Shown here in pieces: positions 1-12,429 of a stretch of DNA of 64,000 nt. This DNA is from Blastocladiella emersonii ATCC 22665. Its lineage: Eukaryota; Blastocladiomycota; Blastocladiomycetes; Blastocladiales; Blastocladiaceae. Below the pieces are notes generated by a model that saw only the letters and a program-made list of their open reading frames with translations, was not told the origin of the DNA and searched no databases. The stretch lies in NCBI GenBank assembly GCA_025594325.1, contig JANHCV010000012.1, positions 682,001 to 746,000 of the forward strand, written 5' to 3'. The position numbers and the translations under genes were made by a program. Each line of letters starts with the position of its first letter. Position 1 is the stretch's first letter.

Positions 1-2441
1 GCGTCGCTGCGCCCGCGCCCGCTCGACCCCGACAGCGTCCCGCTACACGTGCGCGACGCGTGGGCAAGGATCGCGCCCGCGCTGGGGTCGGCGACGGCGC
101 CGAATGCCGCGCTCGCCGCCCTGGGACTCCCCGCGGGCACCGGCGGCGTGCCGGGGACCAACGCCCGCGACACGTTCCGGCGGATCCACGCGGTGCTGTG
201 GCCGCTGTACCGCGGGTTCCGCGCCGGGGCGGCGCAGGGCGCGGCGCGCGTCATGGATTTTGCCGACACGGTCGACCAGACGGCGTATTTCGGGCTCGTC
301 AAGGTGTTTGGGCGCGCGGCGTTGACGGACGATTTCCGCGCTGTACGTCCCACTCTCGCCTCCCCATCCCGCGGCCCGCGGTCACTGACATTGCGCCGTA
401 GATCAACGAAAACGTGCACGCCGGGATCCAGGTACTCGAGTCGCAGCTACTGTCGTCGTTTGACCGCGCGTACGAGACCAACGACATGGACGGCATGCGC
501 CAGCTCGCCAAGTGCCTCTTCTTCCTGACGGGCGGCGACTCGTGCGTCCAGCTCTTCATCTACAAGTCGCCCATCTTCTTTGACCACGCCAAGGACGTGA
601 CAGACAACTTCCGGGCGCTCGGCCTCACCTCTGGCGCCGCTCCACCACCAACGTCGCCACCAGGGCCTATCAGCACCGACCTGACCTCGCCCACCTCGCC
701 CGAGTCCTCGTCCCCCACCACCGCGGCCGCCAAGTCGGCATCCCTCGCGCACCTCGCCGACAGCGACTCGCCGCTGCAGCGGTACCTGGACAGCATGTCG
801 CGCACTCTGGAATCGCAGCTCCCCGTCATCAAGCGCGTGTTCCCGCACCCGGTCCCGTCGCAGTACGCCTTCGTCTCGAAAGTCTTCGACGAGTGCATCC
901 TCGACTACCTGTCGCGGCTCCTCCGCGAGGCGCAGTCGCGGGACCAAGTCGTCTTCCTGGCCTCGCTGACGCACATGTTCGAGCACTGCTCGATCCTGAT
1001 CCGCGAGCTGGCCGAGCACCACGGGCTCGACGCGGCACGCCTCGAGGACATGCTGCACGCGTGCCTCGCGCCGTTCACGGGCGCGCAGTACATGGACCGC
1101 GAGGTTGCGCACCTGCGCAACGCGTACGCCGAGTCGCTCGCCGCGTGGGCCGCGAAAGTGGCCGCGCAGCGGCGTGCGGCCAAGGGCGCGGCCGGAGGGC
1201 ATGTGCGGGTGTCGGTGCCTGACCCGAACCTCGGACGCCGCGTCCTGTCGTCGGTCAAGACGGTCCTGCTCACGCCGCAGGCGCTCGTCGCGCGCGCGAT
1301 CCGCGGTGGGGGAAGTGGCGGGGATAAGTACTCGGCGGCGCTCGCGCTCTCGTCCACGTCGCCCGTCGACGGGACCGGCGGGCTCGGGCATGGCCTGGGC
1401 CACGAGATTGACGGGCTCGCGAGTCCGACGTCCCCGGGCGACGGCGACGCGGGCGAGGACGGCAAACCGGCGACGGCGGCGTTCGACCAGCTCGACGCGC
1501 TGCTGAGCGTGGACCTGGTGCTGTCGATGATCACGCAGAACCGGGCGTCGGTTAAGCGCGCCGTGGTGATGATGAAGCGGTCGGGCGACGTGAAGCGGCA
1601 CGTCGAGCGGCTGTTCTCGATCCTGCTGACGACGGTCGCGGAGCGGCACATCCGCCCGTCTTTCGAGATCGCGACGGAGCGGCTGTCGGCGTACAAGGCG
1701 AGCGAGGACCTCGAGGTCCTCCCGCTGATCCAGTTTTTCGGCATGATCCAGGTCGTCGACGTGCTGCTGCAGATGGTGCACCTGTACTTCACCGAGGACA
1801 TGGCGCAGTACGTGAACCTCAACGACTTTCTGTCCGACTCGATCCAGGAGAAGAAGAAGTTCGAGAAGGTGATCGACGACTGCGTCGCCACGGGGCTCGA
1901 CCGCGCCATGCTCACGCTCATGGCGCAGTCCGAGTTCCTCCTGTCGACGGAGCAGCACCCGAGCGATTTCGACCCGCCCGACGAGGTCATGACCGACACC
2001 CGGCCGACGGACGCGTGCCGCATGTCCGTGGCGTGCCTCGACAAGCACATCGAGATGCTGCGCGCGTGCGCCGAGAAGAACATCCTGTCCGTCTTCTTGG
2101 CGGAAGTCGGGTCGCGCTTCTTCCAGGTGCTCTCGAAGCACATCCGGCGGCAGCGCATCTCGGTGGTCGGCGGGTTCCGGCTCATGTGCGACCTCAACGC
2201 GTACCACGCGTGGGCCGAGTCGCTGCGCAACGGCGAGGTGGCGCGCATGTTCCGCGCGCTCAAGGAACTGTCGAACGTGTTCGTCGTCACCGACATGCCC
2301 GCGCTCAAGGCCCTCGTCAAGGACCAGGCGCGGTACGGCGGCGTGTTCCGCGTCGAGGACGTGTACGAGTTCATCGAGCGGCGCGCGGATTACGATAGGA
2401 TCAAGTCCAAGGTCAAGGAGTCCGAGTGCGTCATCATGTGA
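1..2441 (+). CDS. RCY1: Recyclin-1 / Sec10-like protein, 5' partial
   Basis: Exons are <1-342 and 402-2441. The 59-nt intron has donor GTACGT and acceptor GTAG and is phase 0. The N-terminus, where the F-box of known recyclins would lie, is outside the window. Visible are a helical region typical of the recyclin/Sec10 (exocyst subunit) fold, a low-complexity Pro/Ser/Thr insert around 640-760, a second Gly/Ser-rich insert near 1300-1480, and a long conserved C-terminal helical part. The protein ends in CVIM, a CaaX prenylation box. Yeast Rcy1 also ends in a CaaX box and acts in endocytic recycling and SNARE recycling at endosomes. The CaaX end is the main reason for choosing recyclin over plain Sec10. 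No gene overlaps it, and the next gene starts about 680 bp downstream. Confidence 0.8.
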
Positions 2442-3123
2442 TGGTGGGTTGGCGCGAAGTGATACATTGCTTTGGAGACACGAGAAGACGCGTCGAGGGT
2501 GGGTGCGAGACACTGATCACGCGGCGGGTGCGAGACACTGCCGCGCGTCCCGCCCGCGCCGCCGCCGCCGCGCCGAGTGGTGTCCCGCGCGCATGCAAAC
2601 AACGGACCGACTGCTGCTCGCTCGTCCGCCCGCTCGCTCGCCGTGATAGAGTGCCTTGCTGCCCCGCACCCCGGTCGCTCCTCGCTCATAACGCAGCCCT
2701 CCTCTCCCTGCCCGGCCTGCCCGATCGGATCCACCGCACCTGTCCTCCCGATAGCTTGCTCTGCTCTCGTCCCCGTGTGTGCTGCTGTAGTCGTTCAGCG
2801 TACGTTCTTCGTCTCATCACCCCCGTAGCCCGCGAGAGCCGAGTATGAAACGCGTCGTGTGGTGAGTGGACGCGCGGCGTTCGGTGCGGCTCTCACCGCC
2901 GCTCGCCTCTGCTCCGCTGCCCCCCTCACCCCGCTGGCCGGACAACCCCCGTCACCGCTCGCCAGTTGCTGCAACGGACCGCTCTCGCTGCTCGACGCGT
3001 GCTGCTGCTGCCGCTGCTGCTGAGCTGCTGTATGCTTGGATGGAATCGCATGGACGAGCTACGACGCTGACCCGCTGCACCCGCCCAACTTCGTAGCCCC
3101 CTACCCATCCCCCACCCACCCCA
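2442..3123. other. Intergenic region
   Basis: This stretch holds the 3' flank of the recyclin gene and the 5' flank of the MAP kinase gene. It is pyrimidine-rich towards 3000-3120 (CTGCTG runs near 3001-3030). I see no convincing coding segment or TATA box. Confidence 0.6.
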
Positions 3124-4419
3124 ATGCCATCCATGTCCACGTCCAAGGCCCCGCCCGCGACGCCGGCCGCGCTGTCGAAAAAGTACCAGCTGATCCGCGA
3201 GCTCGGGTCGGGCGCGTACGGCGTCGTGTCGTCGGCCAAGAACCTGGAGACGGGCGACGACATTGCCATCAAGCGCGTGACCAAAGTCTTTGACAAGACG
3301 ATCCTGGCCAAGCGCGCCCTGCGCGAGATCAAGCTGCTGCGCCACTTCAACGGCCACGAGAACATCACGTCGATCCTCGACATGGAGGTGCCCAGCAACA
3401 TGGCCGACTACAACGAGATCTACCTCGTCCAGGAGCTCATGGAGGCGGACCTGCACCAGATCATCCGGTCCGAGCAGCCCCTGACCGACGCCCACTTCCA
3501 GTACTTTGTGTACCAGATCCTCCGCGGCCTCAAGTACATCCACTCGGCCAACGTGCTGCACCGCGACCTCAAGCCGGGCAACCTGCTCGTCAACGCCGAC
3601 TGCGAGCTCAAGATCTGCGACTTTGGCCTCGCCCGCGGCTTCTCCAACGACCCCGACGCCAACGGCGGGTTCATGACCGAGTACGTGGCCACGCGGTGGT
3701 ACCGCGCCCCGGAGATCATGCTGTCGTTCCAGTGCTACACCAAGGCCATCGACATGTGGTCGGTCGGGTGCATCTTCGGCGAGCTGCTCGGCGGGAAGCC
3801 CATGTTCAAGGGCCGCGACTACGTGGACCAGCTCAACCAGATTTTGGCGGTGCTCGGCACCCCCGACGACGCGACCCTGCGCCGCGTCGGGTCGCAGCGC
3901 GCCCAGGTCTACATCCGCTCGCTCCCGCGCTCCCCGCGCATCCCGTTCCAGACCCTGTTCCCGCGCGCCACCCCGCTCGCCCTCGACCTCCTCGACAAGC
4001 TCCTCCAGTTCGACCCGGCGCAGCGCATCACGGTCGAGGACGCCCTCGCCCACCCGTACCTCGCCACGTACCACGACCCCGACGAGGAGCCCGCGCACCC
4101 GCACCAGTTCGATTTCGCCTTCGAGAACGCCAAGACCATCGACGAGATCCGCGCCCTCATCACCCGCGAGGTCGTGTCCTGGAAGGCGCAGCGCCAGCAG
4201 GGCAGCGGGGCTGCGAATGTGCCGCCGCCGATCGTCGCGCCCGTGCCGGTTGCCGCGGGGGCGGCGCACGCGGGCGGAGCACACCGCGGCGACGGGCTCA
4301 AGTCGCCCGATATCGAGCAGGCCCGCCAGGTGCCCAAGGCCGTCGTTGACGAGGCCGCGGGGCCCCGGCCCGGTGTCGACCCCGAGCTCGAGCGCGAGCT
4401 CGCCCAGGGCGTGTTCTAA
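3124..4419 (+). CDS. SLT2: MAP kinase, Slt2/Mpk1 (cell wall integrity) type
   Basis: This is a single-exon gene of 431 residues. The Ser/Thr kinase domain covers about residues 21-315: glycine-rich loop GSGAYG, ATP-binding Lys50 (IAIKRV), catalytic HRDLKPGN with Asp148, DFG in ICDFGLARG, and the activation motif T185-E186-Y187 followed by [10 protein letters not shown]. The TEY motif marks an ERK-class MAPK, and overall similarity is to fungal Slt2/MpkA of the protein kinase C cell-wall-integrity cascade. The C-terminal ~110 residues are an Ala/Pro-rich tail. The start at 3124 (MPSMSTSK) could also be the Met four codons later; neither affects the domain. A TEY kinase of the Pmk1/Fus3 branch is the alternative, but the ERK5-like extension fits Slt2 better. 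Confidence 0.9.
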   Translation: MPSMSTSKAPPATPAALSKKYQLIRELGSGAYGVVSSAKNLETGDDIAIKRVTKVFDKTILAKRALREIKLLRHFNGHENITSILDMEVPSNMADYNEIYLVQELMEADLHQIIRSEQPLTDAHFQYFVYQILRGLKYIHSANVLHRDLKPGNLLVNADCELKICDFGLARGFSNDPDANGGFMTEYVATRWYRAPEIMLSFQCYTKAIDMWSVGCIFGELLGGKPMFKGRDYVDQLNQILAVLGTPDDATLRRVGSQRAQVYIRSLPRSPRIPFQTLFPRATPLALDLLDKLLQFDPAQRITVEDALAHPYLATYHDPDEEPAHPHQFDFAFENAKTIDEIRALITREVVSWKAQRQQGSGAANVPPPIVAPVPVAAGAAHAGGAHRGDGLKSPDIEQARQVPKAVVDEAAGPRPGVDPELERELAQGVF

Positions 4420-5012
4420 GGTCGATGTCGTGATTCCTTCTTCCCCTCTACCGCCCAATGACGATGACGATCCCCGTGTGTAAATACATGAACGAAAATG
4501 GATGACGCCCTGCCTGATCACCGAGTCTCCCGCGTGCGACGATGAGTGGGCGAGCCGCGGTCCGACTGCTGGACGCTAGCTCGGGTGAGCTCGCTCGCCC
4601 CGCGACGCGCGCACCCGGCACGGCGGCACGGAACGCGAGACAACAGTCAGCTGATGCGTGGCGCAACGCGTCGCGTACGCGTCCGCATCCGCGTCCGCGT
4701 CCCAAGTTCCCCCACGCCTACGTCGCGGTCCCGTCCCGGTTCTTCGCGTGCCGAAACCCGCTTCAATGAGCTACTCGCCGGCGATTCTCGCGCTTCTGAA
4801 TCGTACTCGCCGCCGCTGCGAGCCGTGAGCGGAGCCGCATCGGCCGGCGCGAGGGACACGGCCTTCCACTCGCGGCGTGCACGAGATAGACTTGCCCCGC
4901 GCGGCCATCGAAATCGCTATTATTCCGAGCGCGGCCGATGGGTCAACTGATAGTCCGATTCATCACGCATTCCATCACTCAACCGTCCGTGCAGACGCAC
5001 CTGCAGTCAGTA
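4420..5012. other. Intergenic region between convergent genes
   Basis: This is the 3' flank shared by the MAP kinase (+) and the membrane protein (-). It contains a short GC run of CGTCCGCATCCGCGTCCG-type sequence near 4680-4700. No gene is supported. Confidence 0.55.
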
Positions 5013-6167
5013 TCACGGCATCCCGCCCTCGTTCGTGTTCGACGACCGGGCGGGCACCGTCTTGAACGACGCCATCGTCTCCGACTCCTTGGACGCGCGC
5101 GACGCCGAGGCCGAGTTCGACGAGGAGTCGGCGGTGGTCGGGCGCCGCGAGTTGTTGCCGTTCTTCATCACGCGGTTGAGGCCATCGAGGAAACTACACG
5201 CCAGAAGCAGGTTAGGCTACCAAAACGCGCTGACAAGCTGATGAGCTGGACGCACGAGCTGAAGATGCGCAGGCGGACCGCGTCAGCGAAGAAGAAGCTA
5301 CACGGACGCGCGTGAAGTGAGTCGTCGCGCCCATGGCCATGATGGTCATCGCGGCACTCTCGCATACGTGAACCACGAAGGATCGAAGCCCGGGTCGACG
5401 AACCGGCCGATCGTCGTGAACAGAATGAGCGAGACCTCGCCGAGCAGGAGGAACTGAATGTGCCGCGTGAGGCCGACCATGTCCGACCGCATCGTCACGC
5501 CGCCGGCCGGGACCACGGTCAGGTCACGTAGGAACAGCACGAAGAGCAGCGAGATGCTCGAGTTGACGAGGCAGTCGACGATGAACCAGGCTGTGTGGTT
5601 GGTCAGCGTGAGTCGGGCACGAGGCTAGCGAGGAAGTGCGTACACGTGTAGACGGCCTCGTTGGCCGCCTTGCTCTCGGCCGCGGCAAAGTACGAGTTCC
5701 ACGTCAGGGTCAGGTACCAGACGGTGCAGGTCGCGAGCAGGGTGACCGCCGCCGCGGCTCCGAAGAGGAGGATCTGTACGGCGCGCTTATACCGCTTGTA
5801 GCACGTAACGTACAGCCTGGATACTTGCTCTCCGCGAGTGAGTTTACGAACCATTTCGCTGCTGCCGACGCATCGCGTACCGTCGCACGTTCAAGCAAAC
5901 AAACACGCTTCCGCAGATCCCCTCGAGGAGCGTCGCGATCAGCGAGTACTCGACGGGGCACATTTCGGGGGACGCGTACGTCGCCGTCAACGCGATCGTG
6001 ATGTACACGCGGCCCAGGGCAACGCCGCTCAGGATCGCGTAGTACCGCGTCTTGGTCCTCAGGTACAGCCGCGTGCTCGTGACGAGCGCGAGCGAGTACA
6101 TGAGCAGCGTCATGCCGGCGAGCGCGCTCGCCGGGCTCCAGATGAAGACGGGCTGCGCGCGCGCCAT
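5013..6167 (-). CDS. Seven-helix membrane protein, five exons
   Basis: I assembled this from exons 6167-5881, 5816-5644, 5590-5368, 5297-5256 and 5193-5013 (906 nt, 301 residues). All junctions keep the frame, with donors GTACGC, GTACGC, GTATGC and GTGCGT and acceptors ending AG; the last intron has a CTAAC branch site. Exon 4 is only 42 nt. Seven hydrophobic segments are visible, with the last in the short exon, followed by a Ser-rich hydrophilic tail of ~55 residues (RPTTADSSSNSASASRAS). The topology is that of a GPCR-like protein, but I recognise no receptor family motif and assign no function. It is convergent with the MAP kinase gene. Confidence 0.7.
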
Positions 6168-7060
6168 GATCGCGGGGGGTTAGCGAATGCAATCCGTGAG
6201 CGTGCGCGGCGGCCGTGGATCACTTACTTCGGTCAATCCCATCGTTTAAGGCTGCATCAATAAATTTTAATCGAATGCGTGGAGGTTTGACCACATGCCA
6301 TCAAAGTGGTGCTTGAGTTCGGAGCAGGGACCGTGGGATCCCGCACGTCTCCCGCGCCTTTTCGCGGACATGGCCTGTGGTGCGCGTTTGAAGTGCTGCC
6401 TCGCGACAATTTTGGCGTGCGTGGTTGATGATACGGTGGTTGTGATCACGGTGGTGAGCCTGTGGCTGGCCAAGAGAGGCGATTGCAGCACCCGTCGTTG
6501 TAGGACGCGGATCGGCACTGGCCACAACCTGCGAGGAGTTCTTTCGTCCTTTCGAGGTATCCCTCACCTTAGAGTACTGATCGCGTATGCAAGGTATCGC
6601 TCTCAGACTTCCTGTCCTCCTTGTCTCGTTGTCGCAATGCCAACGGCCCAGCCCGCGCGTGGCGAACATCAGCGATTTCTGCTCGCGCGAGCGCGTGCCC
6701 ACTGAACGTACTCGGAACGAGTCGTTCCCGTCGACTGATTCGCTGGGCAGGGCATTGACAGAGAGCTGGGAGACGAAACCTGGTGCGGCGCGTCGCGTTG
6801 CGTCGCGGTTCGCGAAGCAGAGACGCGTCGGACGTGATGCGAGACACGACGCGTTGAGGTGTCTCGCGTCCCGCGAGCGCGTCACGCCCGCCCCGCCGGA
6901 TGACGGGGTGGGCGGCACCAGGTCGCTGACCTCGCGCTCTCCTTGGCCCTCGTGCTGCGTCGCAAGATGAAGTTTATGAAACGAACACGAGGCGATGGCC
7001 GCCGCTCGCTCGCTGCAGCTGCATGAAACTCTAGCGAGCTAGAACTAGACGGGCATTACC
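6168..7060. other. Intergenic region between divergent genes
   Basis: Upstream flank shared by the minus-strand seven-helix gene and the plus-strand membrane gene at 7061. Open frames here (for example 6295-6705) show no domain and no neighbour-like codon use. No TATA box is evident. Confidence 0.55.
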
Positions 7061-8824
7061 ATGACCTCAGCGGGCAACAGCTCCTCACGCCCTCCGCCAG
7101 CTGCGGAGCACGACCAGCTGCTACTGCCGTCGCAAGTCCCCGCCGCGCCCACGCAGCGGACCGCTGTCGGCCGCGACCGCGTCCTCGATGCTGCTTCAAC
7201 CGTTTCGCTCGGCGCCGAAGCCGCGCAACCCGGCAGCAGCAAACCGGACCCAGCACCGTCAGCATCTATCGCGATCCCCATCACCGACCTCCCCGCTCCC
7301 CCACGCCGCCGCCCTGACCGCCGCAGCTACATCGGCCCGCGCACGGGCACGCGTTTCCACCGCTCCTCCGTCTGGCGGGGCGCAGTCCACGCGCTTCTCT
7401 CCGCGATCCTACTCGCGGGCATGGTCATGTTCGCGACCGTCACGCTCTCCGTCGTCGTGGCCGTCGGGTACCTCGCGTTCAAAGTGAGCGACGACTCGCT
7501 TCCGCTACCCCTCGGAATCGCCCTCTACGTGTCCGTGTGCCTCGCGCTCGCTCGCAGCGTGCTACGGACGGGGCTAAGGGTTGTCGTGTGGCTGTGGTCG
7601 GTGCCGGTGCGCCCCGCGTCGGCGGGCGCGGGCGCGGTGTTGATGGGCGAGTTCTCGTCGCCGCTTGCCGCGCTCGTAGCCGCGCCGGGGAAAGCGGCGG
7701 ACGCGGCGCTCGCGCGGTTCGTGCACTGGGCCGTCGACCGCGCGTACGCGCACGCGCAGCGGTCAAGGACCGAGGACCGCGGGTATCCCGGGCACTACGC
7801 GCGGCCGGTGGTCGCGCCGGCGCCTGCGGGCGACGAGGGCAAGGAGGCCGAGGAGGGAAAGGCCGTGATGCGCGACTCGCTTCGTCATTTCCTATTGTTT
7901 AACGCGATCCTGCTCTTCCTCGTGCTGCCGTGTCTGGCCACGGCGGTCCAGTTCGGGTACGACGCGATTGCGTCGGTGCTGTCGTTTGTTGTGGTCATGG
8001 GTACGCTCTCCCTCACACCTCCGCACTCTCCCGGCAATGACCTCCCGCAAAGCGTCCATGGCCGCGATCCTGCTCACCAACGCGGCGAACCGGGTGCACC
8101 GGACGGGCCGGTTCCTGTGCATTCTGTGGAAGCAGGGCGAGGTGAGCCGCGAGCGGCAGCTCGCCATGTACGTGGCGAGCGTCGGGCAAGAGGCCAAGAT
8201 CGACATTCTCGACTCGATGGCCGACCAGGTGGTCAAGGTGTTTGCGCTGATCCTCGTCGTCGGGCTCATCATTGTCAACTCGGTACGCTCGCTGACGTCT
8301 CAAAGCACGAGCAGCGACTGATTCTCGTGGTGTAGGCGAGCAAAAAGTACCTCACCGCCGTCTCCGCGGGCATCGTCGCAGCGTGTCTGCTGTTCCGCTC
8401 GCGCACCCTCTTCACGCGCTGCTGCCGCCCTCGGTCCATGCCCCGCGCCGGGTACTACGATGGCACACGGCTCCGCGAACCCCTCGTGGTCCTTCTCGCG
8501 CGCACGCTGGCCACCGTGACGGGCCTCGTGTGCCTGGCGTACCTAGACCTGAGCGAGGTCAACACCAACGGCGCGAGCGCTGCGCGCGTCCTCGACCTCA
8601 TCGCGCAATCAAACGGGACGGACCGCGGGCTGCTGGTCCCGCTGACGTGCGCGTACCTCGCCGCGTACCTGTCAGCGGACGTGGCGTTTGTCGCGGTGCG
8701 GAACACGCCCCCTTGCGGCGTTCGCGGGCCGTGCACCGCCGCGCTCCCGCCGACGTGTCACAGGTGGGCGAACACGGTCGCGACGCTGCTCGCGCACTGC
8801 TACGGGATCGGCGCTGCGAGGTGA
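7061..8824 (+). CDS. Multipass membrane protein of unknown function
   Basis: Exons are 7061-8000, 8053-8282 and 8336-8824 (1659 nt, 552 residues). The introns are 52 and 53 nt with GTACGC donors. A disordered Pro/Ser-rich N-terminus of ~105 residues is followed by about eight hydrophobic segments: a pair near residues 110-170, a hydrophilic Ala/Glu-rich stretch of ~110 residues, a pair near 285-315, a conserved-looking cytoplasmic block (CILWKQGEVSRERQL), then further segments in exons 2 and 3. I do not recognise the family. The two-part layout with a central soluble loop could suit a channel or transporter, but no signature motif supports that. Confidence 0.65.
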
Positions 8825-9892
8825 AAGCGTAATCCATTTTGCTTGCGGGTGCGGACAGAGACGCGCGCGAGCAGAGAGATTTTCACGCGCGCGTGTGCGC
8901 GGGACCGCGCGCGAAGGGAAGGGACTTGGTTGCTCCCACGCGTCGGGTCGCTTGCCGCTTGGCCGTCGGCCGATCGCGATCGCGGCCACCGCCCGTCTTC
9001 GTCTCGCCGCCGCGGTCGCGACCCACCGCCCATGGCGCGCCCATCGCGCGCCCACCGTGGCCACCACCGCCTGCGCTGTGCGCAGTCCGTTGCTGACTCG
9101 ACCCGCTGCTGCTGCGTCATCCCGCAGATGCCGCGTCACTTCGATAGACGCGTCGTTCACGCGCGCGTGCGTGGCCGCGGCGGGCGTGAAACGGGGCCCC
9201 GGGCTTGGACCACCACTCAGCGCGCCCCGCCAGAGACGTAAATACGCCGTGGCGCCGCTCGTTCGTCGCGCGCCTCCCGTTGTGTCCTCCGAAAGAGAGA
9301 GAGGATTCATCGTCATCGCGTCGCTGGTGCAGTCCGCGCGCCCATCCGCCATCGTCGTCATCGCCCGCCCACCGGTGCGTTGCTCCTCCGCCCCCGCCCG
9401 CTCCGCGCCCTGCCCCGCCCTGCTGCGCCTCAAGTTCATTGCCTGGTCGCACGGGCCGGCGCTTCACCTTCGACCTTCGCGTCTGCTGCTGCCGTCGCGT
9501 CCCTCCTCCCATCGCTTATCGCTCACCTTCCGACCCGTCGTTTCGAGCACAGTGGGCTGCGTCCTCAAACACCGCTGCCGCATCGTTCGTTTGTTCGCTC
9601 CTGCCGCCGTTTCGCATCGGCCCCCTCCCGTCCCGGCCTGCCGAAGTTCGTCCGTCCGTCCGCGACCGGCCGCCACTTCTCCTCCTCCTCCTTCTCTCTC
9701 CACCAGTTACCCTCTCCCCATCCCTTGCCCTCGCCGGCGCACCACGAAGCTATCTCTCTTGCTGCACTGCGCTCCACGGACCTCAAGCGCGCAGTGCCAC
9801 CCCGTCATATCCCCGCAGCGACGAACCCGTCGTCGTCGTCAACGCTTCGCTTCCTCGCTCGCTCTCGTAACCCGTTCTCAACACCCTCAACC
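8825..9892. other. Long upstream region of the GST-C/AGC kinase gene
   Basis: About 1.07 kb without a supported gene. The right half (about 9300-9880) is strongly pyrimidine-rich (CTCCTCCTCCTTCTCTCTCC near 9680), which is typical of fungal core promoters and leaders. A very long open frame crosses this region and the kinase gene, but it is out of frame with the kinase. Confidence 0.5.
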
Positions 9893-12429
9893 ATGTCGCT
9901 CAAGCCGGCCGCCGCCAGCGCCGCGCCCATCATGGCGGCCGCGACATCCTCGCACCGCGGCAATGGCGGGCCGGCCGCCCTGCAGCCCGCCGCGCCCTTC
10001 CAGCCCGACTCGTGCCGCCTCTACGATACCAGCGCCATTGCCGAGATTGGTACGCTTGGCCCGCTCCTCGCTCGTCCCACCCACGGCTAACATCCCCCCA
10101 AACCCGTCTAGTCGCCGCATCCCCCGACCTCGCGCACCTGCGCCCGCAGACGGCCGACGAGCACGCGGCCGTGGCGCACTACCTTCGCGTCGCCGACAAC
10201 GCGCTGACGCCGCCCATGACCACGTGGCTGTACGCGGCGATTGGGCTCATCCCGTACGTCGCTGCCGACGTGGACCCGGCGCGCGAGGCGCTGCTGCACG
10301 CGCTGTCTTCGCTCGAGGCGACGCTCGCGGTCCAGCCGTCGCTGCTGCCCGCGCGGTTCACCGTGGCCGACGTGGCGGTCGCCATCACGCTGTTCCCCGC
10401 GTACAAGAACCTGCTGGACCAGGCGACCATGATGGGCCGGCTGCCGAGCCTGACGAAATGGTTCTTTGCGTGCATCAACCACGCCGTGGTCCAGTACGTG
10501 TACGACCAGCTGCAGGCCGGGCAGGTCCAGTACGAGCCCAAGCAGGAGGCGCGCAAGCGCAAGGTCACGGTCGACGACTACCACATCATCCAGGTGCTCG
10601 GCAAGGGGTGCATGGGCAAGGTGCTGCTCGTGCGCCACAAGAAGTCGTCCAACCTGTACGCGCTCAAGTCCATCTCCAAGTCGTCGGTCATCGTCCACAA
10701 GGAGCTCAACCACACGCTCGCCGAGCGCAAGATCCTGTCGACCATCGCCCAGATCCACCACCCGTTCCTCATCCAGTGCCACAACGCGTTCACGTCCGAG
10801 AACGAGCTGTTCCTCGTCCTCGATTTCGTCGCCGGTGGGGACATGGCCACCCAGCTCGCCAAGTTCGGCCGGTTCCCCGCACCCCGCGTCCAGTTCTACG
10901 CCGCCGAAATCGTCCTCGGCATGCTCGAGCTGCACCGCCTCGGCGTCGTGTACCGCGACCTCAAGCCCGAGAACATCCTGCTCCAGCCCGACGGGCACAT
11001 CCTGCTCACCGATTTCGGCCTGTCCAAGATGTTCCGCACCAGCAAATCCTCCTCGTCTTCGTCGGGCTCGCGCCGCACCAACACGTTCGCCGGCACCGCC
11101 GAGTACCTGGCGCCCGAGATCCTGCGCAACGAGGAGTACGGGTTCGAGGTGGACTGGTGGTCGTTCGGCACGCTCATCTACGAGATGCAGGCCGGCGTCA
11201 CGCCGTTCTGGGCCGACAACCACGCCACCATGTACCAGCGCGTGCTCGACGACCCGCTCGAGTTCCCGGACGACGTGCCGCCCGCGACCCGCGATTTCCT
11301 CGGCCGGCTCCTCGAGCGCGACCCGGCACGCCGTCTCGGGTCGGGCGCCAGCGGACCGCACGATATCCAGTCGCACCCCTTCTTCGCCGGCGTGAGCTGG
11401 GAGGACGTCTACTACAAGCGCGTCGCCGCGCCGTACGTGCCCAAGGTCCGCAACCCGCTCGACCTGTCCAACTTCGAAGAGTGCTTCACCGCCATGTCGC
11501 CCCGCCTCTCGCCCGCGTCCCACGACCTCTCGGCCTCGCTCCAGGACTATTTCGCGGGCTACTCGTGGGCCCCCGGCGCGCCCATCGGGTCGCTGTCGCG
11601 CTCGTTTGTGCCGTCGACCTCGCTCGCCTCGTCGTTCTACGGGTCCAGCCACATGTCGTCGGCGGGCGCCGGCGCCGGCGCCAACGGCGCGGCGGCCAGC
11701 GCGCTCGCCCGGTCGCACCAGAAACCGTCCAACTTCCCGCCGTACGCCGACCCCTCCTCCTCCTCGAACCGCAACTCGGCCGCCGCGGGCCTCGTCGCCG
11801 CCGCGTCCCGCACGACGGGTGCCGTGAACCACGCGAGCGATTTCGGCGGCGCCTTCGACATGGACCTGGACGTCGGGTACCACCACCCGGCGGGCCACCC
11901 GGAGGAGGACGAGCTGGACCTCGACCTGCTCGCGCCTTCTTCCGCGACCGTCTCCCCCGCACCGTCCAACGGGTCCCTCTCCGCCTCGTCCGCGATCGCG
12001 CAGCAGCTCACGTTCTCGTCGCGCGTGAAGAAGCCGCCCGCCACGAGCTCGGCGGCGGGCAACGCGATGGCGACGCCCGCGGCCTCCGCGTCGCCGAGCC
12101 CCGCGCTGCACCACCGCCCGTCCATGGACGACTTCTACAGCAACACCGCGCGGACCGGGAGTTTCGATTCCCCGAAGCTGTGGACCGGCGGGCTCCTCGG
12201 CGGCACGGCTTCCGCGCCCGCGTCGTCGCTCTCGTCGCCGACGCCGTCGCGGCCCGGGACCCCAACGCCGGCTACGTCCGCGCCGTTGGTGGCCGCGAGT
12301 GCGTCCGCGAACAGCGTGTTCGCGATGCACCGCAGCCCGTCGCCGCGCCAACAGGCGGGGGTCCAGCGGAGCAACTCGGGCCACGGCGCCACGTACTGGC
12401 AGATGTTCACGACGTCGCGGCAGCACTAG
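9893..12429 (+). CDS. AGC protein kinase with N-terminal eEF1B-gamma-type GST-C domain
   Basis: Exons are 9893-10049 and 10112-12429 (824 residues). The 62-nt intron has donor GTACGC, branch CTAAC and phase 1. Residues ~70-190 match the GST C-terminal domain of eEF1B-gamma and related synthetase-complex proteins: a helix with FAD/VAD-x-x-LTP spacing, then a [20 protein letters not shown] core and a KWFFACIN end. Residues ~208-480 are a complete AGC kinase: [24 protein letters not shown] with Asp335, DFG with Asp353, and activation-loop Thr377 in [15 protein letters not shown] variant hydrophobic motif FAGYSW lies at 533-538. The last ~280 residues are low-complexity Ser/Pro/Ala. The kinase is nearest the YPK/AKT/S6K group. 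I know of no standard fungal kinase with this N-terminus. One exon contains both domains, so the fusion is not an assembly join. Confidence 0.85.

Noticed and set aside
447-2513. 688-codon minus-strand open frame
   Set aside because: It mirrors the recyclin gene; high GC at third positions leaves the antisense frame open. No domain is visible.
5346-5540. Separate small genes within 5.0-6.2 kb
   Set aside because: These frames join through consensus splice sites into one seven-helix protein, with all phases consistent.
10108-12426. 772-codon minus-strand open frame
   Set aside because: Antisense of the GST-C/AGC kinase exon; Arg/Val/Glu-rich shadow with no motif.
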